Shown here: positions 1 to 8,388 of the stretch, in pieces
Position numbering within the stretch: the first letter of the stretch is position 1
Layout of the letters: every line of letters starts with the position of its first letter
Source: Balneola sp. EhC07
GTDB taxonomy: Bacteria > Bacteroidota > Rhodothermia > Balneolales > Balneolaceae
Direction of reading: 5' to 3'
Assembly (NCBI RefSeq): GCF_001650905.1
Contig: NZ_LXYG01000016.1
Location: 186,001 to 250,000 of the forward strand
DNA: 64,000 nucleotides
The notes under the pieces: model-generated
What the model saw: only the letters and a program-made list of their open reading frames with translations
The model's database searches: none
What the model was told of the DNA's origin: nothing
Program-made: the position numbers and the translations under genes

Positions 1-816
1 AATACAGGACTTTCAGTAAGCATAGAGGCTGAATACAGAGATATTAACTCCAGAAATGTAATTGCGAAAATCGAAGGAAATGATCCTGAACTAAAGGATG
101 AATATTTGGTTTTAACAGCGCATTATGATCATTTAGGAATAACAAAACCTATTGATGGTGACTCGGTAAATAATGGAGCAGAAGACAATGCAGCGGGAGT
201 TAGTGCGGTATTGGAATCAATGAAAGCGTATAAATCCATTCAGCCGGAATTAAAAAGAAGTGTGCTTGCTGTAGTTGTTGGGGCTGAGGAAGTTGGATTG
301 CTGGGCTCGCAGTATTGGGCGGAAAATCCAACCGTACATCCCGGAAAAGTAACCGGAAACATTAATCTGGATGGGATGAATGTATACGGAGAGACTAATG
401 ATCTGGTAATTATCGGTTATGGAAGAAATACATTAGCAGATAAAGTTGTGGAAGTGGCAGAGGAACAAGGCAGAGCTGTAAAGCCGGATGCCAATCCTGA
501 ACAAGGAATTTTCTATCGATCAGATCATTTCAACATGGCAAAAGTTGGGATACCGGCGATCTTTCCGAATCCGGGAAATGAATTTGTAAACAAACCTGAA
601 GGATATGCTGAAAAGGTAGACAGTGTTTCAGCTGCTAATTATCATTCTGTGAACGACGAGATTAACGAGTATTGGGATATAGCCGGAGCTGTAAAAGACA
701 CCCGTTTATTCTTTGAGGTTGGTTTCGGGGCATTGAATGATGATAAACTACAATCATGGAAACAAGGCGATGAATTTGAAGCTACAAGACTTAAAATGCT
801 GGAGGAAATCAAGTAG
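1..816 (+). CDS. M28-family zinc peptidase, C-terminal part (5' end outside window)
   Basis: The reading frame is open from base 1, so the gene starts upstream and only about 271 codons are visible. The protein shows the M28 aminopeptidase pattern: an HYDH motif near visible codon 41, AEDNAAG near codon 60 (metal-bridging Asp), AEEVG near codon 96 (catalytic and metal Glu) and YHSVND near the end (last His ligand). The family removes N-terminal residues using two zinc ions and is usually secreted in this phylum; the signal peptide would lie outside the window. It ends 6 bp before a histidine kinase gene. A TTG at 106 is a possible start codon, but the residues encoded before it match the conserved lead-in to the HYDH motif, so it is not used. 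Exact substrate unknown. Confidence 0.85.
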   Translation, partial: NTGLSVSIEAEYRDINSRNVIAKIEGNDPELKDEYLVLTAHYDHLGITKPIDGDSVNNGAEDNAAGVSAVLESMKAYKSIQPELKRSVLAVVVGAEEVGLLGSQYWAENPTVHPGKVTGNINLDGMNVYGETNDLVIIGYGRNTLADKVVEVAEEQGRAVKPDANPEQGIFYRSDHFNMAKVGIPAIFPNPGNEFVNKPEGYAEKVDSVSAANYHSVNDEINEYWDIAGAVKDTRLFFEVGFGALNDDKLQSWKQGDEFEATRLKMLEEIK

Positions 817-822
817 CTTTAA

Positions 823-3420
823 ATGAAATTGATTGAATCACATAGAAAAGAGATACCTAAATCCAGTTGGGTATGGAATATTCAATCTAAAGAATTGAGT
901 CTAGGACTTACTTTTTTAAAGCTTTTTGGGGAAGATGGCGATCTGGTTCCTGAAAATTTTAAGGGAGAGGTTCTTAAAGCTTTTTTTAGTGCCGAAGTAA
1001 GCGAAGGTATTCCGTTTTATCGGAAAACCCATCATGTTATCAATGGGTCAGAGTATTTTGTGGAATGGGTTGGGGAGGCTATTGAAAGGAACGGCGAAGG
1101 TGGAATCAGCAAGATGGCTGGTTATGCTGAGTTAGCTTCCTCTCCTGATGATTTTACACTTTCTTTGAATGAAGAAGCACTCTTTTTTACCCGTTTGATG
1201 GATAATATTCGTGAAAGTGTTTATTTCAAAGATCTGGAAAGTCGCTTTATAAAAATTAATAAAGCCTGTGCAGAAAAATTTGGGTTGGATGATCCTTCTG
1301 ATATAATCGGTAAAACTGATTTTGATTTTTTTGAGGATGAACATGCTAGGCCTGCATTCAATGATGAGCAGGAAATTATTAAAACTGAAAAGCCGATTTT
1401 TAACAAAATTGAAAAGGAAGTTTATGCAGATGATTCATCTCAAGTGACATGGGCATCAACAAGTAAAATGCCTTTGTATGATGGGAACGGGGTTTTAATA
1501 GGCACCTATGGAATTACCAGAGATATAACTGAAGAACAGATCGCTAAAAAGAAGTTGAAAGAAAGTGATGAAATGTTTCAGCGACTTTCGGAACATGTTC
1601 CTGGTTTCTTCTACCAATATAAATTTAACAAAGACGGAACTTCTTGCTTCCCGTTTGCCAGTAAAGGAATTAAAGATATCTACGAGCTGGAGCCTGCCGA
1701 TGTAAAAAACAATGTTGATGGTATTCGATCCAGAATACATCCTGAAGACAGAGAGCGGTTCAAAAATTCTTTGAAGAAAGCCGTTGAATCAAAAAGTGAG
1801 TGGAATTGTGATTACAGAGTTCAACTTCCTCAAAAGGGAACAAGATGGTTGAGGGGTAATGCAACTCTGGAGGTTGAAAAGGACAACAGTATTCTCGGTT
1901 ATGGTTATATTAAAGATATCACCAAAGAGAAAGAGGCCGAAGAAGAGCTAAAAGATAGAAATGAGTTATTTACAAAACTATCTGAGCAAGCTCCGGGTTT
2001 CCTCTACTTGCACAGAGTTGATGCAAAAGAGAAAGTTAGTTTCCCGTTTGTCAGCGAAGGAATCAGAGAAGTGCTGGAGCTTGAACCGGAAGATTTGAGG
2101 TCAAGCATAAAACCATTATTGAGATTAGTTCATAAAGAAGATATTGCCAGAGTAATGAAGTCCATAACATGGTCTGTGAAAACCCAGCAGGAATGGAGTT
2201 GTGAATACAGGATTATATTACCAAGAAAGGGACTTAGATGGGTTAGAGGAAGAGCAAATCCTGAATTACAGGCAGATGGATCTGTTTTATCATCGGGATT
2301 TTTGTCTGATATTACCAGAGAGAAATCTATATCTGAACTGAATGACAGATTGAGAAAGCAGTTTGAGTCTGTTTTGGATAACGTTCCAAATCTGATATTT
2401 GTTAAAGATCTTGATGGCAAATATCTGATGGCAAATAAAGCTACACGAGAGTTTTTTGGACTGTCAGAAGAAGAGATCATTGGTAAGAAAGATATAGATC
2501 TTGGGGTTCCGGAGCAGTTGGCTAAAGGGTATCATGCTGCAGATGTAAAGGTTGTTAAAACCGGAGAAACACTATTTATTCCGGAAATTAAATCTATGGA
2601 TTCTTCCGGAAACGAAGTATACCATCAAACTATAAAAGTGCCTTTTCAGCAAGAGGGATCGGATGACCCGGCTGTACTGGCTGTTGTAACGGATATTTCT
2701 CAGCGAAAACAAAAGGAGATGCAGCTTAATGAAACGCTGGATATTGTAGGCGAACAAAACAAAAGGTTATTGAATTTTGCTCATATCGTTTCTCATAATC
2801 TTAGAAATCATGCAGGAAATATTTCTATGCTTTTATCCCTGTTTGATGTGGAGGAGTCGGAAGAAGAGAAAGAAGAATTATTGGGTTATCTGAAGACTGC
2901 TTCAGAAAGACTGAACGTTTCTATAGAAGATCTAAATGAAATTATTGATCAGCAGTATAAAACAGAAAAAGATCTGAAAGAATTAAAACCTGCTGAAATG
3001 ATCAAAAAGGTAAAAGAGATTCTGATATCGGATATTCTGTCTTATAACATACAGTTTGAAGAAAACATCGATGATGAGTTAACCATAGAATATAACCCTG
3101 CGTATCTTGAAAGCATTACTTTGAACCTGATCTCAAATGCAATTAAATACAGAGATCCGGATAAAAAGGCCAAAGTCAGCATAGATCTGTATGAGAAAAA
3201 TGGACATCCATTCCTGGAAGTTTCGGATAATGGATTAGGGATTGATCTCGACAAACATGGGGACAAGTTATTTGGGATGTATAAAACATTTCATGGAAAT
3301 GAAAACTCAAAAGGAATTGGGTTATTCATAACAAAAAATCAGATTGAGTCATTGGGAGGCTCAATCGATGTGGAAAGTACACCCGGAAAGGGAACAACAT
3401 TTAAAATTAGATTAACATGA
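823..3420 (+). CDS. Multi-PAS sensor histidine kinase
   Basis: An 865-residue soluble-looking kinase with no obvious membrane segment. PAS-like regions are visible at about 10-100, 120-240, 250-370, 380-500 and 510-635; the third and fourth share the phrases SEHVPGF/SEQAPGF, the G-I-(K/R) segment and an E-L-E-P-(A/E)-D motif, so they look duplicated. The phosphoacceptor is His658 in SHNLRNH. The ATPase domain has an N box (NLISNAIKY, about 766), G1 (DNGLGID, about 801) and G2 (GIGLFIT, about 832). PAS domains usually sense small ligands, redox state or light. The stop overlaps the start of the next gene (ATGA), a single-domain response regulator that is the likely partner. The signal sensed cannot be read from the sequence. 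Confidence 0.9.
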   Translation: MKLIESHRKEIPKSSWVWNIQSKELSLGLTFLKLFGEDGDLVPENFKGEVLKAFFSAEVSEGIPFYRKTHHVINGSEYFVEWVGEAIERNGEGGISKMAGYAELASSPDDFTLSLNEEALFFTRLMDNIRESVYFKDLESRFIKINKACAEKFGLDDPSDIIGKTDFDFFEDEHARPAFNDEQEIIKTEKPIFNKIEKEVYADDSSQVTWASTSKMPLYDGNGVLIGTYGITRDITEEQIAKKKLKESDEMFQRLSEHVPGFFYQYKFNKDGTSCFPFASKGIKDIYELEPADVKNNVDGIRSRIHPEDRERFKNSLKKAVESKSEWNCDYRVQLPQKGTRWLRGNATLEVEKDNSILGYGYIKDITKEKEAEEELKDRNELFTKLSEQAPGFLYLHRVDAKEKVSFPFVSEGIREVLELEPEDLRSSIKPLLRLVHKEDIARVMKSITWSVKTQQEWSCEYRIILPRKGLRWVRGRANPELQADGSVLSSGFLSDITREKSISELNDRLRKQFESVLDNVPNLIFVKDLDGKYLMANKATREFFGLSEEEIIGKKDIDLGVPEQLAKGYHAADVKVVKTGETLFIPEIKSMDSSGNEVYHQTIKVPFQQEGSDDPAVLAVVTDISQRKQKEMQLNETLDIVGEQNKRLLNFAHIVSHNLRNHAGNISMLLSLFDVEESEEEKEELLGYLKTASERLNVSIEDLNEIIDQQYKTEKDLKELKPAEMIKKVKEILISDILSYNIQFEENIDDELTIEYNPAYLESITLNLISNAIKYRDPDKKAKVSIDLYEKNGHPFLEVSDNGLGIDLDKHGDKLFGMYKTFHGNENSKGIGLFITKNQIESLGGSIDVESTPGKGTTFKIRLT

Positions 3421-3815
3421 GCAAGACAAAAAGCGTTTGTATAATTGACGACGATAAAGTGTATACATTCGGGGTTAAAAAGATCATTAAAAGTCACCTA
3501 CCCGAAAATGATGTAACAACTTTTGAAAATGGAAAAAAAGCATTAGATGGCATACAGGAAATGATGGAATCAGGTGCGGGTCTACCGGATCTTATTTTGC
3601 TGGATATTGATATGCCTGAAATGAACGGGTGGGATTTTTTAAAAGAATTTGATGTGATCAGATCTAAGGCTGAAAAAGAAGTCGAGATATTTGTAATCAG
3701 CTCCAGAGTGGATACCAATACTGAAGATCTGTACAAAATTGAATGGGACGAAAAAGTTTCAGATTTTATTAAGAAGCCTGTTCAGGTAGCGGCTTTAAAA
3801 AAGATTTTATCTTAA
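3417..3815 (+). CDS. Single-domain response regulator (CheY-like receiver)
   Basis: A 132-residue receiver domain with no output domain. The acidic pocket is IIDDDK at the N-terminus, the phosphoacceptor is Asp63 in LLDIDMPEMNGWD, and the conserved Lys lies in FIKKPV near the C-terminus. It overlaps the preceding histidine kinase by 4 bp, so the two are translationally coupled and probably form a phosphotransfer pair. Without a DNA-binding domain it probably acts by protein contact or passes phosphate onward. In this phylum PAS kinases are commonly paired with such short receivers. Confidence 0.92.
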   Translation: MSKTKSVCIIDDDKVYTFGVKKIIKSHLPENDVTTFENGKKALDGIQEMMESGAGLPDLILLDIDMPEMNGWDFLKEFDVIRSKAEKEVEIFVISSRVDTNTEDLYKIEWDEKVSDFIKKPVQVAALKKILS

Positions 3816-3838
3816 CCACAAAATGAAAAATCAGAATC

Positions 3839-5008
3839 ATGAAAAAGTATAATGTAGGGTTATTTATAGCTTCCGTATGTGTTTTTCTGTCATGTACTAA
3901 CTACACAGAAACTTCCAATAATGCAGGATATGTAACTCTACTTGGTAACGATACACTAGCGGTTGAAAAATTCGAAAAAACGGATAATTCAATTTCAGCA
4001 AAGGTTGTACTCAGGAGCCCAAGAACATCTCTTAAATCCTACGAACTAAGCTTAACAGATAATGGTGGAATTGAAGAATTGACTATTACAGATTTTGATC
4101 TGGAAAGTGGTTTTGATTCTGAAGGTGTATTGGAAAGATCGTACAAAAGAAACGGAGACTCGCTTGAAGTATCTGTTCTAACTAACGACGGCTCCTACAG
4201 GATCATAAAATCAGGATATGAAGAAGGAATACTTCCTTTTATAGATATGGTTCACTGGCCTTTTGAGATTGCTTTCAATAATGCAATGGAAACAACTGCT
4301 GATAGTATTGATCAAAAATTACTTACAGGGAGCAGGGCTTCTACTTTTATAGTTGCAAAAATAGATTCCGACTCGATGACTATTCGCCATCCTTCACGCG
4401 GAGTAATGGGTGTAAATGTAGATAAGAATGGTAACATTATAGAACTGGATGCTTCTCAAACTACCAGAAAGCTCACCGTAAAACGAAAAAATGATATTGA
4501 AATAAACAGCATTGCAAAAAGGTTTGCAGCTTCTGATAAACAGGGCAATCCTTTCGGGTCTTTATCCGGTGCAATTGAAGAAGAATTCACAATTGGAAAT
4601 ACCGTATTTAATGTTTCTTATGGATCTCCACAAAGAAGAGGCAGAGATCTGTTTGGTGGTATTGTTCCTTTTGGTGAAAGATGGAGAACCGGAGCCAACA
4701 GAGCTACACATTTTACAACATCGTCTCACCTTAAAATTGGATCGCTTGACGTTCCTGCGGGAGATTACACACTGTTTACTATTCCTGAAAAAGAAGGTGG
4801 TATTCTTATTATCAATAAACAGACAGGCCAAAATGGAAGAACCTATGACGAAAGCAGGGATTTAGGCAGGGTCCCAATGATGGTGTCTGAAAAAGAAGAC
4901 AGCACCGAAGGCTTTACTATCCTTGTGGAAGAAGAAGGTAATGGTGGTTTGTTAAAATTGGTGTGGGGAAATACAGTGTACTCAGTAAAATTTGAGATCA
5001 CCAATTAG
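3839..5008 (+). CDS. DUF2911-domain lipoprotein
   Basis: A 389-residue exported protein. The N-terminus is a lipoprotein signal peptide with a lipobox ending LSC (Cys19). The last ~140 residues carry the DUF2911 signature: YGSPQRRGR, then FGGIVPFGERWRTGAN, then VPAGDYTLFTIP. This domain is widespread in Bacteroidota/Balneolota secreted proteins and has no assigned biochemical role. The middle region (about 50-220) is not recognised. It starts 24 bp after the response regulator and may be co-transcribed. Confidence 0.8.
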   Translation: MKKYNVGLFIASVCVFLSCTNYTETSNNAGYVTLLGNDTLAVEKFEKTDNSISAKVVLRSPRTSLKSYELSLTDNGGIEELTITDFDLESGFDSEGVLERSYKRNGDSLEVSVLTNDGSYRIIKSGYEEGILPFIDMVHWPFEIAFNNAMETTADSIDQKLLTGSRASTFIVAKIDSDSMTIRHPSRGVMGVNVDKNGNIIELDASQTTRKLTVKRKNDIEINSIAKRFAASDKQGNPFGSLSGAIEEEFTIGNTVFNVSYGSPQRRGRDLFGGIVPFGERWRTGANRATHFTTSSHLKIGSLDVPAGDYTLFTIPEKEGGILIINKQTGQNGRTYDESRDLGRVPMMVSEKEDSTEGFTILVEEEGNGGLLKLVWGNTVYSVKFEITN

Positions 5009-5038
5009 GAAATATTCCCATTCACATAATATTATTAA

Positions 5039-5866
5039 GTGACTTTAGATCTTTTTGAACCCATATCAATCACTCAAAAGGAAAGAGTGAATTCTGCAAT
5101 GGTGGAATTACCCCCTCATGAGCCGGGAGTATATACGATGTATGGGAAAAAGGATGAAGTACTTTATGTGGGTAAGGCGAAGGATCTGTTTAAGAGAATT
5201 ACGTCTTATAGATATTCAAAATCTAAGAAAGTACAAAGCATGATCGCCCAGATTGACCGAATTGGGTTTGAGATCTGTAAAACAGAAATGGATGCGATTC
5301 TTTTAGAGAATTTGCTTATTCGTTCACTACGCCCTCCTTTTAATCATGCCAACAAAAAACCCGAAACCTACTATTATATATCAACAAAACGGCGGGGGAA
5401 TAAAAGAGAGTTCAGGCTTTCGATGAGAGTTTTAGACGAATACACAAAAGTGTACGGCTGTTTTAAAGGTCATGCCAGAGTAAGAAAAGGGTTGGGAGCT
5501 CTTTTAAGATTATTGTACTTACAACATCGAATGATCGACAGTGCGCACTATCTGCCTTCTCAATTACTGGGCAGGTTAGCTCCAATGCGCTTCAATTGTG
5601 AAATAGATAAAGCTTCAAAAAAGTTAGTACACGATTTTTTTCTGGGGAAATCGAAAGTATTGATCGAAGATTTTGAAGAATTAATTTCGAAGAGAACTTT
5701 TAAGGATAAATTCACTAAAAAATATTTCAGTAATGAACTTGAGCAACTGAATATTTTTTATGCACTTGGTCCGGAGAGGAACAGACTTATGAAAGAACAG
5801 CTGGAATTGGATTCTCACCTTATAAGGCAGGAAGAGCTCGATGATTTTCAGGTCTACACCAACTAG
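5039..5866 (+). CDS. GIY-YIG endonuclease domain protein (UvrC N-domain / Cho-like)
   Basis: A 275-residue protein whose N-terminal ~100 residues form a GIY-YIG nuclease domain: GVYTMYG and VLYVGKAKDLFKRI give the two GIY/YIG strands and the catalytic Arg, and TEMDAILLENLLIR gives the conserved Glu. This matches the 3'-incising domain of UvrC or the stand-alone Cho enzyme. The C-terminal half has no recognised domain, and the UvrC RNase H and HhH domains are absent. The start shown is GTG at 5039; an in-frame ATG at 5099 lies just before the GIY motif and is a possible alternative. Role: probably structure-specific DNA incision, by inference from family. Confidence 0.75.
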   Translation: MTLDLFEPISITQKERVNSAMVELPPHEPGVYTMYGKKDEVLYVGKAKDLFKRITSYRYSKSKKVQSMIAQIDRIGFEICKTEMDAILLENLLIRSLRPPFNHANKKPETYYYISTKRRGNKREFRLSMRVLDEYTKVYGCFKGHARVRKGLGALLRLLYLQHRMIDSAHYLPSQLLGRLAPMRFNCEIDKASKKLVHDFFLGKSKVLIEDFEELISKRTFKDKFTKKYFSNELEQLNIFYALGPERNRLMKEQLELDSHLIRQEELDDFQVYTN

Positions 5867-5895
5867 AACAGAGATTTTTCCTGAATTGACATCAC

Positions 5896-5930
5896 AAAAA
5901 AAGTGCTCAGGTTATTAACCGTGAGCACTT
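5896..5930 (-). terminator. Rho-independent terminator for the minus-strand gene ending at 5953
   Basis: A 9-bp stem (AAGTGCTCA at 5901-5909 with TGAGCACTT at 5922-5930) encloses a loop that can pair further (GGTT/AACC). Read on the minus strand the stem runs into seven T residues. On the plus strand it is followed by AAAATCC, so it favours the minus gene. Confidence 0.8.
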
Positions 5931-5952
5931 AAAATCCAGTTCAAAAAGTAAC

Positions 5953-6858
5953 TTATTGCACGGTTCCTGTTACTTCAGTTTTACCTGAAATTTCAGTAAC
6001 TATCTCCATTTCTTGTGGAGAGGTCATGTTTAATACTCCTGAAATAAGTTGTTCCATACCTCCTTCTAAAATAAGTCCGGTTTTTCTGTCAATTTTTATC
6101 GTTCCGGATTGTACACCTGATAAGTCTGGGGTCATAGTAGCACCGTTTGTTACAAGCTCTCCTCCTTCAGTAAAAATATCTGAAGAAACATTCAGAGTCA
6201 CTGTTTCATCATCATAATCCGCAACTTCGTATGTAGTTTGGATGTTCATTGTAAAAGGGGCAGAAACAGATTGATCCTCAGTCCACAGATCACCTTTATT
6301 TAACTCTTTATCCGGAAAAACGATCAGCGTTCTTTTAAGCTGATCCTTCATGCTCTGTGTGTTATATTGAGAAGACATTTGAGATTTAAAAAGGGATAAC
6401 TGAGCTTCCTCGGTAATACCCATGTTTGCAGCCATGGAATCTAACATTGCTTCAAATCCTGTAATGTTTGAAACCTCTCCTGTTTTACTCAAGGTAAATT
6501 GAAGTTCTCTATCCAAAACTGAAGCCACTGCTTTAGCGGAGCCGGTTGGTTCGGTAGTAGCAGTTTCAGAGTCATAACTCAAACCTGACATCGGTTGATT
6601 TATCATAATGCTTTTATACACCATTTTAACACTGTATTTACCGTCTTCAAAGTCAGTAAAAGTAAGTTCAATTCCGTACCCTTGATCACTTTCAACATCT
6701 TGTGATTGCCCCATATAGGCTTGAGAGATATCCTGTTCAAGAACCACTTTTGTTGAGTAGGTAGTGCCCGAACTGAGGTTGTAATTAAGTGTAACCTGTG
6801 CGCTTGCCAAGCCGGCAACCAAAGTCAGCATCATAGTTAGTGATAGAAGTTTTTTCAT
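5953..6858 (-). CDS. Secreted protein, DUF6263-like
   Basis: A 301-residue protein with a clear signal peptide ending ASAQ. The mature part is beta-rich, with repeated T-L/V-N-V patterns and a segment near the C-terminus (GTIKIDRKTGLILEGGM) typical of periplasmic proteins of this phylum annotated as DUF6263; that family assignment is from memory and tentative. There are no catalytic motifs. It is followed by a strong terminator and is probably single or first transcribed after its own promoter. Function unknown. Confidence 0.6.
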   Translation of the reverse strand: MKKLLSLTMMLTLVAGLASAQVTLNYNLSSGTTYSTKVVLEQDISQAYMGQSQDVESDQGYGIELTFTDFEDGKYSVKMVYKSIMINQPMSGLSYDSETATTEPTGSAKAVASVLDRELQFTLSKTGEVSNITGFEAMLDSMAANMGITEEAQLSLFKSQMSSQYNTQSMKDQLKRTLIVFPDKELNKGDLWTEDQSVSAPFTMNIQTTYEVADYDDETVTLNVSSDIFTEGGELVTNGATMTPDLSGVQSGTIKIDRKTGLILEGGMEQLISGVLNMTSPQEMEIVTEISGKTEVTGTVQ

Positions 6859-6923
6859 GACAAAAGTGATTTATTAAAGGAGTAATTGCTATTACAAGGG
6901 TACGAAAAAGTTAAATCAAATAC

Positions 6924-8327
6924 TTAGCTTTGGGTTTTGAGGGCGTACTCCTTAAATCCCTTACAAAAACTGTTTCCTGAATTGGTATAAGGCTTTGATT
7001 CAGTTTGCTTTGCCAGATCATCTGGCTTGCAAACCTGTTCAAAGGTTGAAAAGTCTAACGAAACATTCTGCCTACAGCCGGACTGAAACATTTTTAAACT
7101 CAATTTATAGTCTTTTGAAAGCTTTGCGAAAGACCGTTCTTTTTCGAGATGCTCTTCAGATTTTGGATCTCCAAAATCCAGATAAGTAAGCCTGAGTTCC
7201 AGTTCATCTAGCTGTTTCTTTTTTGCATCGAGATCTGCAGCACTTAGTTTGCAAGCAAGCGCCTCCTGAGGAGAGAGAGGTTTTGGGGATGCACTTTTCT
7301 CAGCCATGGCGTTGTTAACTTGTTCCATTACATTTTTATGTTGTCGGGCGTTTGCGTCATCCATATACTGGATGATCTCAAGGATCATAAAATCCTGATC
7401 TAAAGTCAGAAATCGAATCCAGTAGTAGTTTTTCCCTTTTATAGCAATCCAATGGCTGTTATCAGCTTGAGGAGTAGATTCAAATAACTCATAATTGTTT
7501 TCGAACCTTTGTACAATTTCATCTTTTATGGAAAAAGCATCATTTTTGTCAGCTATTTTCAACCCTAAACCACCGGATCTTTCCTCATAATATTGATTTT
7601 GAAGATCTCTCTCGACTATATCACGGATGGAAATTCTGAATCCATTCGGAAAACGATCGTTTGTTTCGGAAGGGATGATCTCGTACTCATAATTTTTTTC
7701 GGAGGTATCCAGTGTTTTCTCAACACGGAGGTTGGAGCTGATATCAATATCATCAGCAAGATCTTTATCTGTCATCAAATCAAAAAATAAGCTGGTAAGA
7801 TCCTCAAGTTCACGACTGGTATAGAAGGGCTGATCTTTCAATAAAGAATCCGGCGAGACTTCTGTTTTATCAGTTGGGGGATTGTAAACCTGAGACTGCA
7901 TAAACGGAAGAGAGTTTTCTACAAAGCTCAATCTTATAAGTGCAGCAAATACGAAAAGTAAGGAATAGCGCAAAATCAGGTAAGCATGTTTTCGCTTGAT
8001 CATAAACCCTACTATCAGCGTGATGGTACTGATAACAAATACAGATACAATTCCCCAGAACAAAAATGATTGGTTCAATATGGGATTTCCCCATGAGGTA
8101 TTTGCAACAGGGACGATCAGAAAGAAGCCGAGAAGAATAAAAACGACACCGGTTAGAAATTGAACCGTATCAAAAGTAGATTTTTCGGGTTCAATTCGAT
8201 TTTCTTCCCAAACCCCGTTAATTTTTTCAACGGTAGTTCCGCAAAGGCTGCAACGTGCAATATTCTGAGTAGAGGGTGCTTGTCTGATTCTACCGCATCC
8301 GGGACAGATATAATTCTCTTTTTCCAT
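6924..8327 (-). CDS. Zinc-ribbon membrane protein of unknown function
   Basis: A 467-residue protein. Residues 1-35 form a zinc ribbon with two Cys pairs (CPGCG and CSLCG). Three hydrophobic segments follow between about residues 50 and 145 (FLTGVVFILLGFFLIV, FWGIVSVFVISTITLIV, LILRYSLLFVFAALI). The rest is soluble, with a charged helical region at about 330-440 that may be a coiled coil. No enzyme motif was recognised. The zinc ribbon probably faces the cytoplasm. It lies 61 bp downstream of the susA-like gene on the same strand. Confidence 0.65.
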   Translation of the reverse strand: MEKENYICPGCGRIRQAPSTQNIARCSLCGTTVEKINGVWEENRIEPEKSTFDTVQFLTGVVFILLGFFLIVPVANTSWGNPILNQSFLFWGIVSVFVISTITLIVGFMIKRKHAYLILRYSLLFVFAALIRLSFVENSLPFMQSQVYNPPTDKTEVSPDSLLKDQPFYTSRELEDLTSLFFDLMTDKDLADDIDISSNLRVEKTLDTSEKNYEYEIIPSETNDRFPNGFRISIRDIVERDLQNQYYEERSGGLGLKIADKNDAFSIKDEIVQRFENNYELFESTPQADNSHWIAIKGKNYYWIRFLTLDQDFMILEIIQYMDDANARQHKNVMEQVNNAMAEKSASPKPLSPQEALACKLSAADLDAKKKQLDELELRLTYLDFGDPKSEEHLEKERSFAKLSKDYKLSLKMFQSGCRQNVSLDFSTFEQVCKPDDLAKQTESKPYTNSGNSFCKGFKEYALKTQS

Positions 8328-8388
8328 AGTAAACTTTTGATGTTTGTAACTGAAAACAGCTCAAAAGTTCCGAAAACGAACAGAGAAA

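Noticed and set aside
106-816. TTG at 106 as the true start of the M28 peptidase
   Set aside because: The frame is open back to base 1 and the codons before 106 encode a segment typical of the family just ahead of the HYDH motif.
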